Of a stretch of DNA of 64,000 bases, positions 25,545-33,661 are shown one piece after another (within the stretch, counting starts at the first letter, position 1; each line of letters begins with the position of its first letter). This DNA is from Sphingopyxis sp. DBS4. GTDB lineage: Bacteria > Pseudomonadota > Alphaproteobacteria > Sphingomonadales > Sphingomonadaceae. Where the stretch lies: positions 4,293,664-4,357,663 of the forward strand of contig NZ_CP102384.1 of the NCBI RefSeq assembly GCF_024628865.1. Direction: 5' to 3'. The notes beneath the pieces were generated by a model. It saw nothing but the letters and a program-made list of their open reading frames with translations, did no database searches and was not told the origin of the DNA. The position numbers were made by a program, and so were the translations under genes.

Positions 25545-26567
25545 TTGCCGGGCCCGGCCGCGCGTCCTATCGCCGCGCCGATGCGCCGTCTCCTGCCCGC
25601 CGTCCTGATCTTCGTTGCGCTCGGCCCCGTGCCCGGCACGCGGCACTATCGTCCGCCGGTCGATCTCACCTCGCAGCAGATCACCGCGCGCCCGCTCCGT
25701 TATCCGGCGGGGGAGGCGGGTATGCTCCGCTTCGTGCGCGGTTGGCGCCTCGTCAGCCCGAACGACGCATTCGGTGGATTTTCGGCGCTCGCGATCCTCG
25801 GTCCCGATCGGTTCCAGCTTGCGGCCGACAATGGCTATTGGGCACGGCTGACGCTCGCCGCCGACGGCGCGGTATCGGATGCGCGCATCGGCATGTTTCC
25901 GCCCGGCTCCGGCCCGACGCAGCGCAAGTCGCAACGCGACGTCGAATCGATGGCATTCGATCCCGCGAGCGGCAAAAGCTGGGTGGCGCTCGAGGGGCTC
26001 AATCAGGTCTGGCGGCTCGATCCGGCGCTGGAGCGCATCGAATCGCGCGCGCGCCTGCCGCGGCCGCGCTGGCCGGTCAATCGCGGTCCCGAAGCGATGG
26101 TCCGCCTCGCGGACGGGCGCACCGTCATCTTTTCCGAAGACGCCGACGACGATCCGCGCGGCCGCGAGGCGCTGCTCTTCACCGGCGATCCCGCCGAGCC
26201 GGGGACGAAGGCGGTTCGCTTCTTCTATGATTCGCAGGGGAAGGGGCTGGTCAGCGACGCCGCGCCGCTGCCCGACGGGCGCATCCTGCTCGTCCACCGT
26301 CGGCTCGGGCTCGATCCCGTCTTCACGACGATCCTCGGCGTCGTCGATCCCGCCGCGATCCGGCCGGGCGCGCGGCTGACCTCGCGGACGATCGGCCGCG
26401 TGCCCGCGGCGCTCGCCGACAATTACGAAGGCGCGGCGATCGAGCGCCGCGACGGGCGCACCTTCCTGTGGCTCGTCTCGGACAATAATTTCAATGGCTG
26501 GCAGCGCAGCCTGCTCGTCGCGTTCGAGCTCGTCGGCTTGCCGGACAGCAAAAAGGCCGCGCGGTAA
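25545..26567 (+). CDS. Esterase-like activity of phytase family protein
   Basis: About 340 residues, with a hydrophobic signal segment MRRLLPAVLIFVALG. The mature part fits a secreted beta-propeller-like protein with DNGYWARLTLAADG, QRDVESMAFDPASGKSWVAL, NRGPEAMVRLADG and DNYEGAAIERRDGRTFLWLV, as in the PF13449 family. Start choice: a TTG at 25545 has a strong GGGGGGAGG just upstream, while the first ATG is at 25581 without one. The biochemical role of this family is not established. It converges on rpmB. Confidence 0.85.
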   Translation: MPGPAARPIAAPMRRLLPAVLIFVALGPVPGTRHYRPPVDLTSQQITARPLRYPAGEAGMLRFVRGWRLVSPNDAFGGFSALAILGPDRFQLAADNGYWARLTLAADGAVSDARIGMFPPGSGPTQRKSQRDVESMAFDPASGKSWVALEGLNQVWRLDPALERIESRARLPRPRWPVNRGPEAMVRLADGRTVIFSEDADDDPRGREALLFTGDPAEPGTKAVRFFYDSQGKGLVSDAAPLPDGRILLVHRRLGLDPVFTTILGVVDPAAIRPGARLTSRTIGRVPAALADNYEGAAIERRDGRTFLWLVSDNNFNGWQRSLLVAFELVGLPDSKKAAR

Positions 26568-26604
26568 TCCGGCGGCCTGATTGCATCGGCGATGCGAGGA
26601 AGCG

Positions 26605-26898
26605 TTAAGCGGCCTTTTCGGCCAGCTTCTTCGCGACATCCTTCTTGACCTTGCGGGCGTTCGCCGAAAGCTGGTCGTCGCCGGCCTTGAGCAGCCAGTT
26701 GTCGAGGCCGCCATTATGCTCGACCGTGCGCAGGCCGTGGGTCGACACGCGCAGCTTCACGCCCTTGCCGAGGGCGTCCGACAGCAAGGTCACATTCTGC
26801 AGATTGGGCAGGAAGGTGCGCTTGGTCTTGTTGTTGGCGTGGCTGACATTGTGGCCAACCTGGCGGCCCTTGCCGGTCAGTTCGCAAATGCGCGACAT
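26605..26898 (-). CDS. rpmB: 50S ribosomal protein L28
   Basis: 97 residues from [17 protein letters not shown] (26898). The N-terminal signature [20 protein letters not shown] and [14 protein letters not shown] are diagnostic. This is the longer alphaproteobacterial form, with a C-terminal helix ending [14 protein letters not shown]. It is monocistronic and divergent from tadA. The upstream frame extending to 27009 has no family support. Confidence 0.97.
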   Translation of the reverse strand: MSRICELTGKGRQVGHNVSHANNKTKRTFLPNLQNVTLLSDALGKGVKLRVSTHGLRTVEHNGGLDNWLLKAGDDQLSANARKVKKDVAKKLAEKAA

Positions 26899-27026
26899 GA
26901 TCTTCTTCCTCGAATCAATGGGCGGCGTCCGGGGTGGGCCAGAAGGCACCGAAAGGACCGGATGGGCCGGGAAAGGCGCGCGCTTATCGGCTTGCCGGAG
27001 ATTCGTCAAGCGAATAGGGCGCTTTT

Positions 27027-27482
27027 ATGCCCTCGTTTCCGCTCCCCGAACCGATGCGCCGCGCGCTCGACCTCGCGCGCATCGCCGCGGAATGGGGCGA
27101 AGTGCCGGTCGGCGCGGTGATCGTCAAGGACGGGCAGGTCGTCGCCGAAGGCCACAACCGCCCGCGCGAATCGCACGACCCGACCGCGCACGCCGAAATC
27201 GTCGCGATTCGCGCCGCCGCCGCGAAGCTCGGCAAGGAACGGCTCGACGGCTGCGACCTCTATGTGACGCTCGAACCCTGCGCGATGTGCGCGGGCGCCA
27301 TCGCCCATGCGCGAATCGCGCGCCTCTATTATGGCGCCGACGATCCCAAGGGCGGCGCGATCGCCCACGGCCCGCGCCTCTTCGCGCAGCCGACGGTGCA
27401 TCACCGACCGGAAATCTACGAGGGCATCGGCGCGGGCGAGGCTTCGGGCTTGCTCCGGGATTTCTTCGCCGCGCGGCGTTGA
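27027..27482 (+). CDS. tadA: tRNA-specific adenosine deaminase TadA
   Basis: 151 residues. The cytidine/deoxycytidylate deaminase zinc site is complete: HAEIVAIRAAA (His, catalytic Glu) and EPCAMCAGAIAHARI (PCxxC). The family member deaminates A34 to inosine in tRNA-Arg(ACG), an essential decoding step. It also has RPRESHDPTAHAEI, as in TadA. It is followed by a composite repeat before cobB. Confidence 0.93.
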   Translation: MPSFPLPEPMRRALDLARIAAEWGEVPVGAVIVKDGQVVAEGHNRPRESHDPTAHAEIVAIRAAAAKLGKERLDGCDLYVTLEPCAMCAGAIAHARIARLYYGADDPKGGAIAHGPRLFAQPTVHHRPEIYEGIGAGEASGLLRDFFAARR

Positions 27483-27487
27483 GGAAA

Positions 27488-27649
27488 TCTCACACAAAGA
27501 CACAAAGAGGGTCGCTTCATCATAAACCGTTCGCCCTGAGCTTGTCGAAGGGCCGTTCTTTTCTTTGACGCTGCAAGAAGAACGGTGCTTCGACAAGCTC
27601 AGCACGAACGGATTTGAAAGAGACATCCTCTTTGTGTCTTTGTGTGAGA
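27488..27649. repeat. Nested composite inverted repeat
   Basis: The outer arms TCTCACACAAAGACACAAAG (27488-27510) and the inverse at 27627-27649 enclose inner arms: AACCGTTCGCCCTGAGCTTG (27525-27560) and the inverse at 27577-27613. The inner element belongs to the CCTGAGCTTGTCGAAGG family also seen at 31289. It lies between the convergent tadA and cobB genes. The structure suggests one element inserted inside another. Confidence 0.85.
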
Positions 27650-27677
27650 CAAAGCGGAGCGAACCGACCCGCCGGCC

Positions 27678-28382
27678 TCATCCGCCCAGCATCGCCACCA
27701 CCCACGCCGGCACCAGCACCGTCGCCGGTCCCTGCCGCGCTTCGTCGAACCAGTGGCTCCCCTCGCTCGGCTCCATGTTGAGCTCGAGCGTCCGCGCCCC
27801 CGACGCGCGCGCTTCGCGGACGAAACCCGCGGCGGGATAGACCGCACCCGAGGTGCCGATCGACACGAACAGGTCGGCGCGGTTCAGCGCGTGATAAATC
27901 TCGTCCATCCGGTACGGCATCTCGCCGAACCAGACGATGTCGGGGCGCAGACTTCCCGCGGCCTGGCACGCCGGACAGGCGGGCCGATCGAGCAATGCTC
28001 CGGCCCACGGCATCCGTGCGTCGCAGATCGTGCACCAGGCGTTCAGATGCTCGCCGTGCATGTGGATCAGCCGCTTCGCCCCCGCGCGCTCGTGCAGGTC
28101 GTCGACATTCTGGGTGACGATCAGCAGCTCGCCCGGCCATTCGGCATCGAGCCGCGCCAGCGCGCGATGCGCCGCATTGGGTTCCCTGGTCTGGATCGCC
28201 GCGCGCCGCTCGTCATAGAAGCGCAGCACCAGGTCGGGATCGCGCGCGAAGGCTTCGGGCGTCGCGACATCCTCGACGCGATGCTGTTCCCACAGGCCCC
28301 CGGCGTCGCGGAAGGTGTCGATGCCGCTCTCGGCCGACACGCCCGCGCCGGTCAGGATCACGATATTCTGGATGGTCTTCAT
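27678..28382 (-). CDS. cobB: NAD-dependent protein deacylase (sirtuin, CobB)
   Basis: 234 residues. The NAD site reads GAGVSAESGIDTFRDAGGLW, then TQNVDDLHERAG, and the catalytic His is in HMHGEHLNAW. Zinc cysteines are in CTICDAR and CPACQA. FYDERR matches the Tyr-x-x-Arg pair that gives CobB/SIRT5-type enzymes desuccinylase activity, so it probably removes acetyl and acidic acyl groups from lysines. It converges with tadA across a repeat. Confidence 0.94.
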   Translation of the reverse strand: MKTIQNIVILTGAGVSAESGIDTFRDAGGLWEQHRVEDVATPEAFARDPDLVLRFYDERRAAIQTREPNAAHRALARLDAEWPGELLIVTQNVDDLHERAGAKRLIHMHGEHLNAWCTICDARMPWAGALLDRPACPACQAAGSLRPDIVWFGEMPYRMDEIYHALNRADLFVSIGTSGAVYPAAGFVREARASGARTLELNMEPSEGSHWFDEARQGPATVLVPAWVVAMLGG

Positions 28383-28425
28383 GGGCCCTCTCTATCGGGC
28401 CGCATCGACAGCTTCATCCCTTTTT

Positions 28426-28450
28426 CGTCACCCGGCGAAGGCCGGGATCT
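28426..28450. repeat. Single arm of the GTCATCCCGGC repeat family
   Basis: CGTCACCCGGCGAAGGCCGG followed by GATCT matches the left arm at 3350-3375 except for missing bases in the CGTCATCCCGG part. No opposite arm is found before dapB, so this is a half-element. Confidence 0.7.
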
Positions 28451-28543
28451 CGACCTCACTTATAACCACGGATGATGACCAGCGCATCTCGACTTCGCGC
28501 GACCCGAGGGGCTAAGGGGAGAATGGATAGGGGACAGCGAGTC

Positions 28544-29269
28544 ATGACCAGCATCGGCATTATCGGCAGCGAAGGGCGGATGGGCGTCGCACTCGCCGCC
28601 GCAATTTCGGAAGCCGGGCAGCGCAGTTGCGGCATCGACAAGGGCGGCAATATCGTCCGGCTTGCCTCGGACGCCGACGTTCTCGTCGATTTCTCCTCAC
28701 CCGTCGCGCTCGAGGCGACGCTCGACGCCTGCGTCGCGGCGAAAACCCCGATCGTGATCGGCACCACCGGGCTCGAGGAGCGCCACCATTATCTGATCGA
28801 CGATGCCGCGCAGGACATCGCGGTGCTCCAGACCGGCAACACGTCGCTCGGCGTCACGTTGCTCGCACATCTGGTGCGCGAGGCGGCATCGCGGCTCGAT
28901 GCCGACTGGGATATCGAGATCGTCGAGATGCACCACCGGAACAAGGTCGACGCACCGAGCGGCACCGCGCTGCTGCTCGGGCAGGCGGCCGCCGAGGGGC
29001 GCGGGATCGACCTTGCGAAATGCTCCGAACGCGGCCGCGACGGCGTCACCGGCGCGCGCGGCCACGGCAAGATCGGCTTCGCGAGCCTGCGCGGCGGCAC
29101 CGTCGCGGGCGACCATGACGTGATCTTCGCGGGGCCGGAGGAGATGATCACTCTCGGCCATCGCGCCGAAAACCGCATGATCTTCGCGCGCGGCGCGGTG
29201 AAGGCGGCGCTGTGGCTGGTCCGCCAGAAGCCGGGGCGCTACACGATGCCGCAGGTGCTCGGGCTCTGA
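28544..29269 (+). CDS. dapB: 4-hydroxy-tetrahydrodipicolinate reductase
   Basis: 241 residues from MTSIGIIGSEGRMGVAL (28544), with AGGGGACAGCG upstream; earlier ATGs at 28472 and 28523 are less likely. It has a Rossmann NAD(P)H site at the N-terminus. The diagnostic substrate-binding motif EMHHRNKVDAPSGTALLLGQ carries the catalytic His and Lys. It acts in lysine and meso-diaminopimelate synthesis. It is transcribed in the same direction as the following M48 protease and nth. Confidence 0.96.
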   Translation: MTSIGIIGSEGRMGVALAAAISEAGQRSCGIDKGGNIVRLASDADVLVDFSSPVALEATLDACVAAKTPIVIGTTGLEERHHYLIDDAAQDIAVLQTGNTSLGVTLLAHLVREAASRLDADWDIEIVEMHHRNKVDAPSGTALLLGQAAAEGRGIDLAKCSERGRDGVTGARGHGKIGFASLRGGTVAGDHDVIFAGPEEMITLGHRAENRMIFARGAVKAALWLVRQKPGRYTMPQVLGL

Positions 29270-29295
29270 ACCCGGCGAACATGGGGGAAAGACAG

Positions 29296-30474
29296 ATGGC
29301 GTTCGATCCGGCGACCGCAACCAAAGCCTATATCGACGGCCTCGGCCCGGCGGCGCTCGCCAAGGCGGAAGCCTATACGACCGGCAACGAATGGCTGCTG
29401 CTCTGGGGTCTCGTCGTCTCGGCGGTCGTCACCTTTCTCTTCGTCCGCTTGCGCATCCTCGACCGGATCGACGCGCGGCTCGCGAAGCGCGGCTGGGCGC
29501 TGCGGACGTGGCTGCTCTGCGCTGCTTTCTTCCTGCTCTCGACGATCCTCACCCTGCCGTGGGACATCTACACCGGCTGGGGGCGCGAAACTGCCTATGG
29601 CCGCACCAGCCAGCCGCTCGGCGACTGGCTCGGCCAGTCGGCGATCTCGACGCTGCTCACCGCGCTCCTGGGCGGGCTTTTCTTCCTCGGCGTCTATGCG
29701 CTGATCCGCCGCACCGGGCGGCGCTGGTGGATCTGGTCGGGCGGACTCGCCGCCGCGGCGATCGCGGCCTTCCTTCTCGTCTCGCCGATCCTGATCGAGC
29801 CCCTGTTCAACGATTACAAGCCTGTTCCCGCCGGGCCGGTGCGCGATGCGCTCGTCGAAATGGCGGCAAAAGCCGACATTCCCGCCGATCGCATCTACAT
29901 GTTCGACGGATCGCGCCAGTCGAACAATTTCACCGCCAACGTCTCGGGAATCGGCCATTCGGCGCGTATCGCCATTTCGGACGTTGCGCTCGGCAAGGCC
30001 TCGCTCGACGAGGTGCGCGCGGTGACGGGGCACGAGATCGGCCATTATGTGCTTGGTCATATCTGGCGGATGGTGTTCGTTTTCGCGGGGCTCGCGATCC
30101 TGCTCTTCTTCGCCGCCGACCGGCTCTTTCCCCGCCTCGCGCGATGGTTCGGCAGCGATGCGGCCATCGGCGATCCGCGCGGCTTTCCGGTCCTGATCTT
30201 CTTCCTCTCGCTCTTCGGTCTCGTCACCCTGCCGCTCACCAATACGCTGATCCGCGTCGACGAGAGCGAGGCCGACCATTATTCGCTGAAGACCGAGAAC
30301 CGGCCCGACGCGCTTGCGACCGCGCTCGTCAAGACCGCCGAATATCGCAGCCCGCGCCCCGGCGCGGTCGAGGAGGTCATCTTCTACGACCATCCGTCGG
30401 TCGAACGCCGCGTGCGCGCGGCGATGGACTGGAAGGCGGCGCATCCGCCGGCGAACGCACCCGCGCCGAAATGA
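29296..30474 (+). CDS. M48-family membrane metallopeptidase (Ste24/CAAX protease-like)
   Basis: 392 residues from MAFDPATATKAY (29296). Multiple TM helices surround the zinc motif TGHEIGHYVLGH (HExxH), with the third ligand Glu in DESEADHYSLK. Length and topology match the Ste24p/CAAX-prenyl-endopeptidase-like branch. In bacteria these proteins act in membrane protein quality control. The stop overlaps the nth start (ATGA), so the two are co-translated. Confidence 0.93.
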   Translation: MAFDPATATKAYIDGLGPAALAKAEAYTTGNEWLLLWGLVVSAVVTFLFVRLRILDRIDARLAKRGWALRTWLLCAAFFLLSTILTLPWDIYTGWGRETAYGRTSQPLGDWLGQSAISTLLTALLGGLFFLGVYALIRRTGRRWWIWSGGLAAAAIAAFLLVSPILIEPLFNDYKPVPAGPVRDALVEMAAKADIPADRIYMFDGSRQSNNFTANVSGIGHSARIAISDVALGKASLDEVRAVTGHEIGHYVLGHIWRMVFVFAGLAILLFFAADRLFPRLARWFGSDAAIGDPRGFPVLIFFLSLFGLVTLPLTNTLIRVDESEADHYSLKTENRPDALATALVKTAEYRSPRPGAVEEVIFYDHPSVERRVRAAMDWKAAHPPANAPAPK

Positions 30475-31127
30475 AGAAAGCCGACATCTTCGAATTCTAT
30501 CGCTGCCTCGCCGAGCTCAACCCGAGCCCGGAGACCGAGCTTCAATTCGGCAACACCTATCAGCTTCTCGTTGCGGTCGTGCTGTCGGCGCAGGCGACCG
30601 ATGTCGGAGTGAACAAGGCGACGCGCAAGCTGTTTCAGGAGGTGAAGACGCCGCAGCAGATGGTCGACCTCGGCGAGGACGGGCTCAAGCAGTACATCAA
30701 GACGATCGGACTGTTCAACGCCAAGGCGAAGAATGTCATCGCATTGAGCGAAATCCTCGTGCGCGACCATGGCGGCTACGTGCCCGCCGACCGCGACACG
30801 CTCGTCGAATTGCCGGGGGTCGGGCGCAAGACCGCCAATGTCGTGATGAACTGCGCCTTCGGGGCGGAGACTTTCGCGGTCGACACCCATATCTTCCGGG
30901 TCGGCAATCGCACGGGCCTGGCTCCCGGCAAGACCGTGCTCGCGGTCGAGAAGAAGCTCGAAAAGGAAACCCCGGCGCCCTTCCGCGTCGGCGCGCACCA
31001 TTGGCTGATCCTCCACGGCCGCTACATCTGCAAGGCGCGCACTCCCGAATGCTGGCGCTGCCCGGTGATCGACCTCTGCCGCTACAAGCCGAAGACCCCG
31101 GCGCCGAAAGCGAAGAAGGCGGCGTAG
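30471..31127 (+). CDS. nth: Endonuclease III
   Basis: 218 residues. The helix-hairpin-helix LPGVGRKTANVVMNCAFG includes the catalytic Lys, and the catalytic Asp is in AVDTHIFRVGNR. The [4Fe-4S] cluster motif C-x6-C-x2-C-x5-C is visible in CKARTPECWRCPVIDLC. It is a bifunctional DNA glycosylase/AP lyase for oxidised pyrimidines in base excision repair. The start codon overlaps the M48 gene stop. Confidence 0.97.
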   Translation: MKKADIFEFYRCLAELNPSPETELQFGNTYQLLVAVVLSAQATDVGVNKATRKLFQEVKTPQQMVDLGEDGLKQYIKTIGLFNAKAKNVIALSEILVRDHGGYVPADRDTLVELPGVGRKTANVVMNCAFGAETFAVDTHIFRVGNRTGLAPGKTVLAVEKKLEKETPAPFRVGAHHWLILHGRYICKARTPECWRCPVIDLCRYKPKTPAPKAKKAA

Positions 31128-31181
31128 TCCGAGCTCCGAAACGGCCGCGTCTTTGGCGTGGAAAGCGGCCATTCCCCTCTT

Positions 31182-31260
31182 CGTCATTCCCGCGAAAGCG
31201 GGAACCCAGGGCGTGCGTCGGCTGACCCCACACTGGGTTCCCGCTTTGGCGGGAATGACG
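31182..31260. repeat. Dispersed inverted repeat (GTCATTCCCGCGAAAGC family)
   Basis: CGTCATTCCCGCGAAAGCGG at 31182 on, with the inverted arm ending GGCGGGAATGACG at 31260. The centre GTGCGTCGGCTGACCCCA is the inverted form of the centre at 21165-21243, so both copies are the same element in opposite orientation. Confidence 0.87.
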
Positions 31261-31288
31261 AAGGTAAGGGATGCGGAAATATGAATTT

Positions 31289-31378
31289 CCGTTCGCCCCG
31301 CGCTTGTCGAAGGGCCTTTCTTCCGTCAGCATGGTGAAGGTCAAAGGACGGGGCTTCGACAGGCTCAACCCGAACGGA
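31289..31378. repeat. Dispersed inverted repeat (CTTGTCGAAGGGC family)
   Basis: CCGTTCGCCCCGCGCTTGTC (31289 on) and the inverted arm CGACAGGCTCAACCCGAACG ending at 31378. It is related to the inner arms at 27525-27613. It lies just upstream of the M20 peptidase start and could affect its leader. Confidence 0.8.
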
Positions 31379-31408
31379 TCGAAACAGAGTGTAAAAGGGG
31401 TCGACGAT

Positions 31409-32779
31409 ATGCGTTTAGCTGCTGCTTTTCTTGCTTCCGCCGCCATGCTGGCCGCGGCGCCCGTTCACGCCAAGCCCGCCGATACCGCGACGGCGAAGAA
31501 GATCCTCATGGACAGCGTCGCGATCCCGACGGTCGAGGGGCGCGGCAAGGTGCCCGAACTGGCTGCTTACTATGCAAGCGTGCTCAAGGCCGCGGGATAC
31601 AGCGACGCGGACATCGAAATCACCCCGATCGGCGAGACCGCGACCTTCGCCGCGACGCTGCAGGGCACGACCAAGGCCAAACCGATCCTGCTGCTCGGCC
31701 ATATGGACGTCGTCGAGGCCGATCCCAAGGACTGGACCCGCGATCCCTTCGTGCCGGTCGAGGAGAATGGCTATATCTTCGGCCGCGGGTCGGAGGACAA
31801 CAAGTTCGACGTTGCGATGATGGTCGCGACGATGGCCGAGCTCAAGAAGGAGGGGTTCAAGCCGAAGCGCTCGATCATCCTGCTGCTTTCGGGCGACGAG
31901 GAAACGGCGATGACGACGACGCGCGCGCTTGCGGCCAAATATAAGGACGCCGAATTTGCCTTGAACGGCGATGGCGGCGGCGGGCTGATCGGCGAGGACG
32001 GCAAGGCGAAATATTACGGGCTGCAGGCGGGTGAAAAAACATACGCCGACTATGTGCTCGAAGTGACCAACCCCGGCGGCCACAGCTCGCGTCCCGGCGC
32101 GGTCAATGCGATCGTCGAACTGTCCGAAGCGCTCGCCAAGGTCGGCGCCTATCGCTTCACGCCGCAGCAGAATGAGCTGACCAAGGTCGGAATGCCGATC
32201 GTCGCCGATCAGGTCGGCGGCGACATCGGCGCTGCGCTGAAAGCCTTTGCTGCCGATCCGACCGACGCCAAGGCGATCGCGACGATCCGCGCCGATCCCG
32301 AATATGTCGGGCAGATCGGCACGACCTGCGTTCCCACGCTGGTCAAGGGCGGCCACGCCGAAAATGCGCTGCCGCAGCGCGCGACCGCGAACATCAACTG
32401 CCGCATCTTCCCGGGCGTCAGCATCGAGACGGTGCGCGCCGAGCTCGAAAAGGTGATCGGCGATCCCGCGGTCAAGGTGAACACCGACCCCGACGCCACC
32501 GCGAGCGACGCCTCGCCGCTGCGCCCCGACGTGGTGGCGGCCGTCACCAGGGCGGTTCATGCGCGCTTCCCCGGCCTGCCGATCATCCCGTCGATGAGCG
32601 CGGGCGCGACCGACAGCCTGCATTTCCGCGCAGTCGGCGTGCCGAGCTATGGCGTCGCGGGGCTGTTCAGCAAGGCGAGCGACAGCTTCGCGCACGGCCT
32701 CAACGAACGCGCGCCGGTCGCCGCGATCCCCGGCGCCCTCGCGCATTGGGACAGCCTGCTGCGCGACCTGTCGAAATAA
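31409..32779 (+). CDS. M20-family metallopeptidase, secreted
   Basis: 456 residues from MRLAAAFLASAAML (31409), with a signal peptide ending AAPVHAK; earlier in-frame starts would read through a repeat and are unlikely. Zinc ligands are visible: ILLLGHMDVVEADP (His), GRGSEDNKFDVAM (bridging Asp) and LLSGDEETAM (Glu). The dimerisation domain holds NPGGHSSRPGAVNAI. It is probably a periplasmic dipeptidase or carboxypeptidase of the CPG2/PepV-like group; the substrate is unknown. Confidence 0.93.
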   Translation: MRLAAAFLASAAMLAAAPVHAKPADTATAKKILMDSVAIPTVEGRGKVPELAAYYASVLKAAGYSDADIEITPIGETATFAATLQGTTKAKPILLLGHMDVVEADPKDWTRDPFVPVEENGYIFGRGSEDNKFDVAMMVATMAELKKEGFKPKRSIILLLSGDEETAMTTTRALAAKYKDAEFALNGDGGGGLIGEDGKAKYYGLQAGEKTYADYVLEVTNPGGHSSRPGAVNAIVELSEALAKVGAYRFTPQQNELTKVGMPIVADQVGGDIGAALKAFAADPTDAKAIATIRADPEYVGQIGTTCVPTLVKGGHAENALPQRATANINCRIFPGVSIETVRAELEKVIGDPAVKVNTDPDATASDASPLRPDVVAAVTRAVHARFPGLPIIPSMSAGATDSLHFRAVGVPSYGVAGLFSKASDSFAHGLNERAPVAAIPGALAHWDSLLRDLSK

Positions 32780-32783
32780 GTGT

Positions 32784-32889
32784 CGTGCCCCTGCGAAGGC
32801 AGGGGCCCATCACCGGCCTTCGGTTTCTTCCCAGCCGGTCGTTCAGAACGCGATCGCGGGTGATGGGCCCCTGCCTTCGCAGGGGCACG
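32784..32889. repeat. Dispersed inverted repeat (GTGCCCCTGCGAAGGC family)
   Basis: Perfect 31-bp arms: 32784-32814 starts CGTGCCCCTGCGAAGGCAGG, and 32859-32889 is its inverse, ending CCTTCGCAGGGGCACG. Each arm contains its own small hairpin. It lies 5 bp after the M20 peptidase stop. Confidence 0.88.
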
Positions 32890-32891
32890 GG

Positions 32892-33038
32892 CTAGGACGG
32901 GTCGACATTCAGGAGATGGCGAGTCGAAAATGGCGGATTTTCGTGACCTGGAGCGCAGCGTGCTCATGGCACGTGAGCACCGGAAGCACGAAAGCCGCCA
33001 TTTGCAGGCCGCCAGAACTGAATGTCGATCCGTCCTAG
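32892..33038. repeat. Nested MITE-like inverted repeat element
   Basis: A 147-bp unit with outer arms CTAGGACGGGTCGACATTCA (32892-32920) and its inverse (33011-33038). Inner arms are AAATGGCGGATTTTCGTG and CACGAAAGCCGCCATTT, and a central hairpin GTGCTCA...TGAGCAC lies at 32960-32980. Its right tip CTAG supplies the stop codon (TAG, 33035-33037) of the minus-strand tetR gene. It abuts the previous repeat. No coding capacity. Confidence 0.8.
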
Positions 33039-33628
33039 GGTAGCAACGCCCCCACCGCGCGCTCGACCATCTCGACCGCCGCCTCGGCGCCGAAGCTTGT
33101 CGAGTCGAGCGACAGTTCGAGCCACAGCCCGTCGACCATCGCGGTCAGCAGGATTGCGAGCCGCCCGGCGTCGGCGGCGCCGCACGCGGTCAGCAGATTG
33201 GCCAGTCGTTCGCGATAGCCCGCGTAACTTTCCGCGTGAATCGCCGCCATCCGCGCGTCGCTCCGTGCGAGCGCCCAGAAGGCGGTCCAGGCGCCGAGCA
33301 GCTCGGGATCGGTCACTGGCGGACGGAAGCTCGCGGTCAGATAGGCGGTCAGGCGGTCACGGGGATCGTTGCCCGCGTCCGCGACCGCCTCCGCGAAAAT
33401 CGCGTCCATCCGGTCGCTCGTCGCGGCGTATGTGGCGGCGATCAGATCGTCGATGCCGTCGAAATAATGGCGCAGCAGCCCCGGCGATACGCCCGCTTTG
33501 GCGCAGATCGCGCGGACATTTGTCCCCGCGAGCCCCTGTTCGGCGAGCACCGCCGCCGTTGCGTCGATCAGGTCGGCACGGCGGGCGCCGGCGCTTTCGC
33601 GCGTAAAGGCTTGGCGAGCGGGTTGCAT
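33035..33628 (-). CDS. BetI-like TetR-family regulator
   Basis: 197 residues from MQPARQAFTRESAG (33628); an ATG four codons upstream (33640) is also possible, and neither has a clear Shine-Dalgarno. The HTH region reads NVRAICAKAGVSPGLLRHYF, and the rest resembles the BetI-type C-terminal domain. It is divergent from the Rieske oxygenase operon and a 20-bp palindrome lies in the gap, so it probably represses that operon and itself. The ligand may be the pathway substrate. Its stop lies in the end of a repeat element. Confidence 0.88.
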   Translation of the reverse strand: MQPARQAFTRESAGARRADLIDATAAVLAEQGLAGTNVRAICAKAGVSPGLLRHYFDGIDDLIAATYAATSDRMDAIFAEAVADAGNDPRDRLTAYLTASFRPPVTDPELLGAWTAFWALARSDARMAAIHAESYAGYRERLANLLTACGAADAGRLAILLTAMVDGLWLELSLDSTSFGAEAAVEMVERAVGALLP

Positions 33629-33630
33629 AT

Positions 33631-33650
33631 TGTTATACATTTGTACAACA
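33631..33650. promoter_or_regulatory. Palindromic operator between tetR and Rieske operon
   Basis: TGTTATACATTTGTACAACA: the half-sites TGTTnTAC and GTAnAACA are perfect inverted copies around a 4-bp centre. It overlaps the possible start of the regulator and lies 11 bp before the oxygenase start, so binding there would block both promoters. Confidence 0.65.
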
Positions 33651-33661
33651 AGGAACGATAT

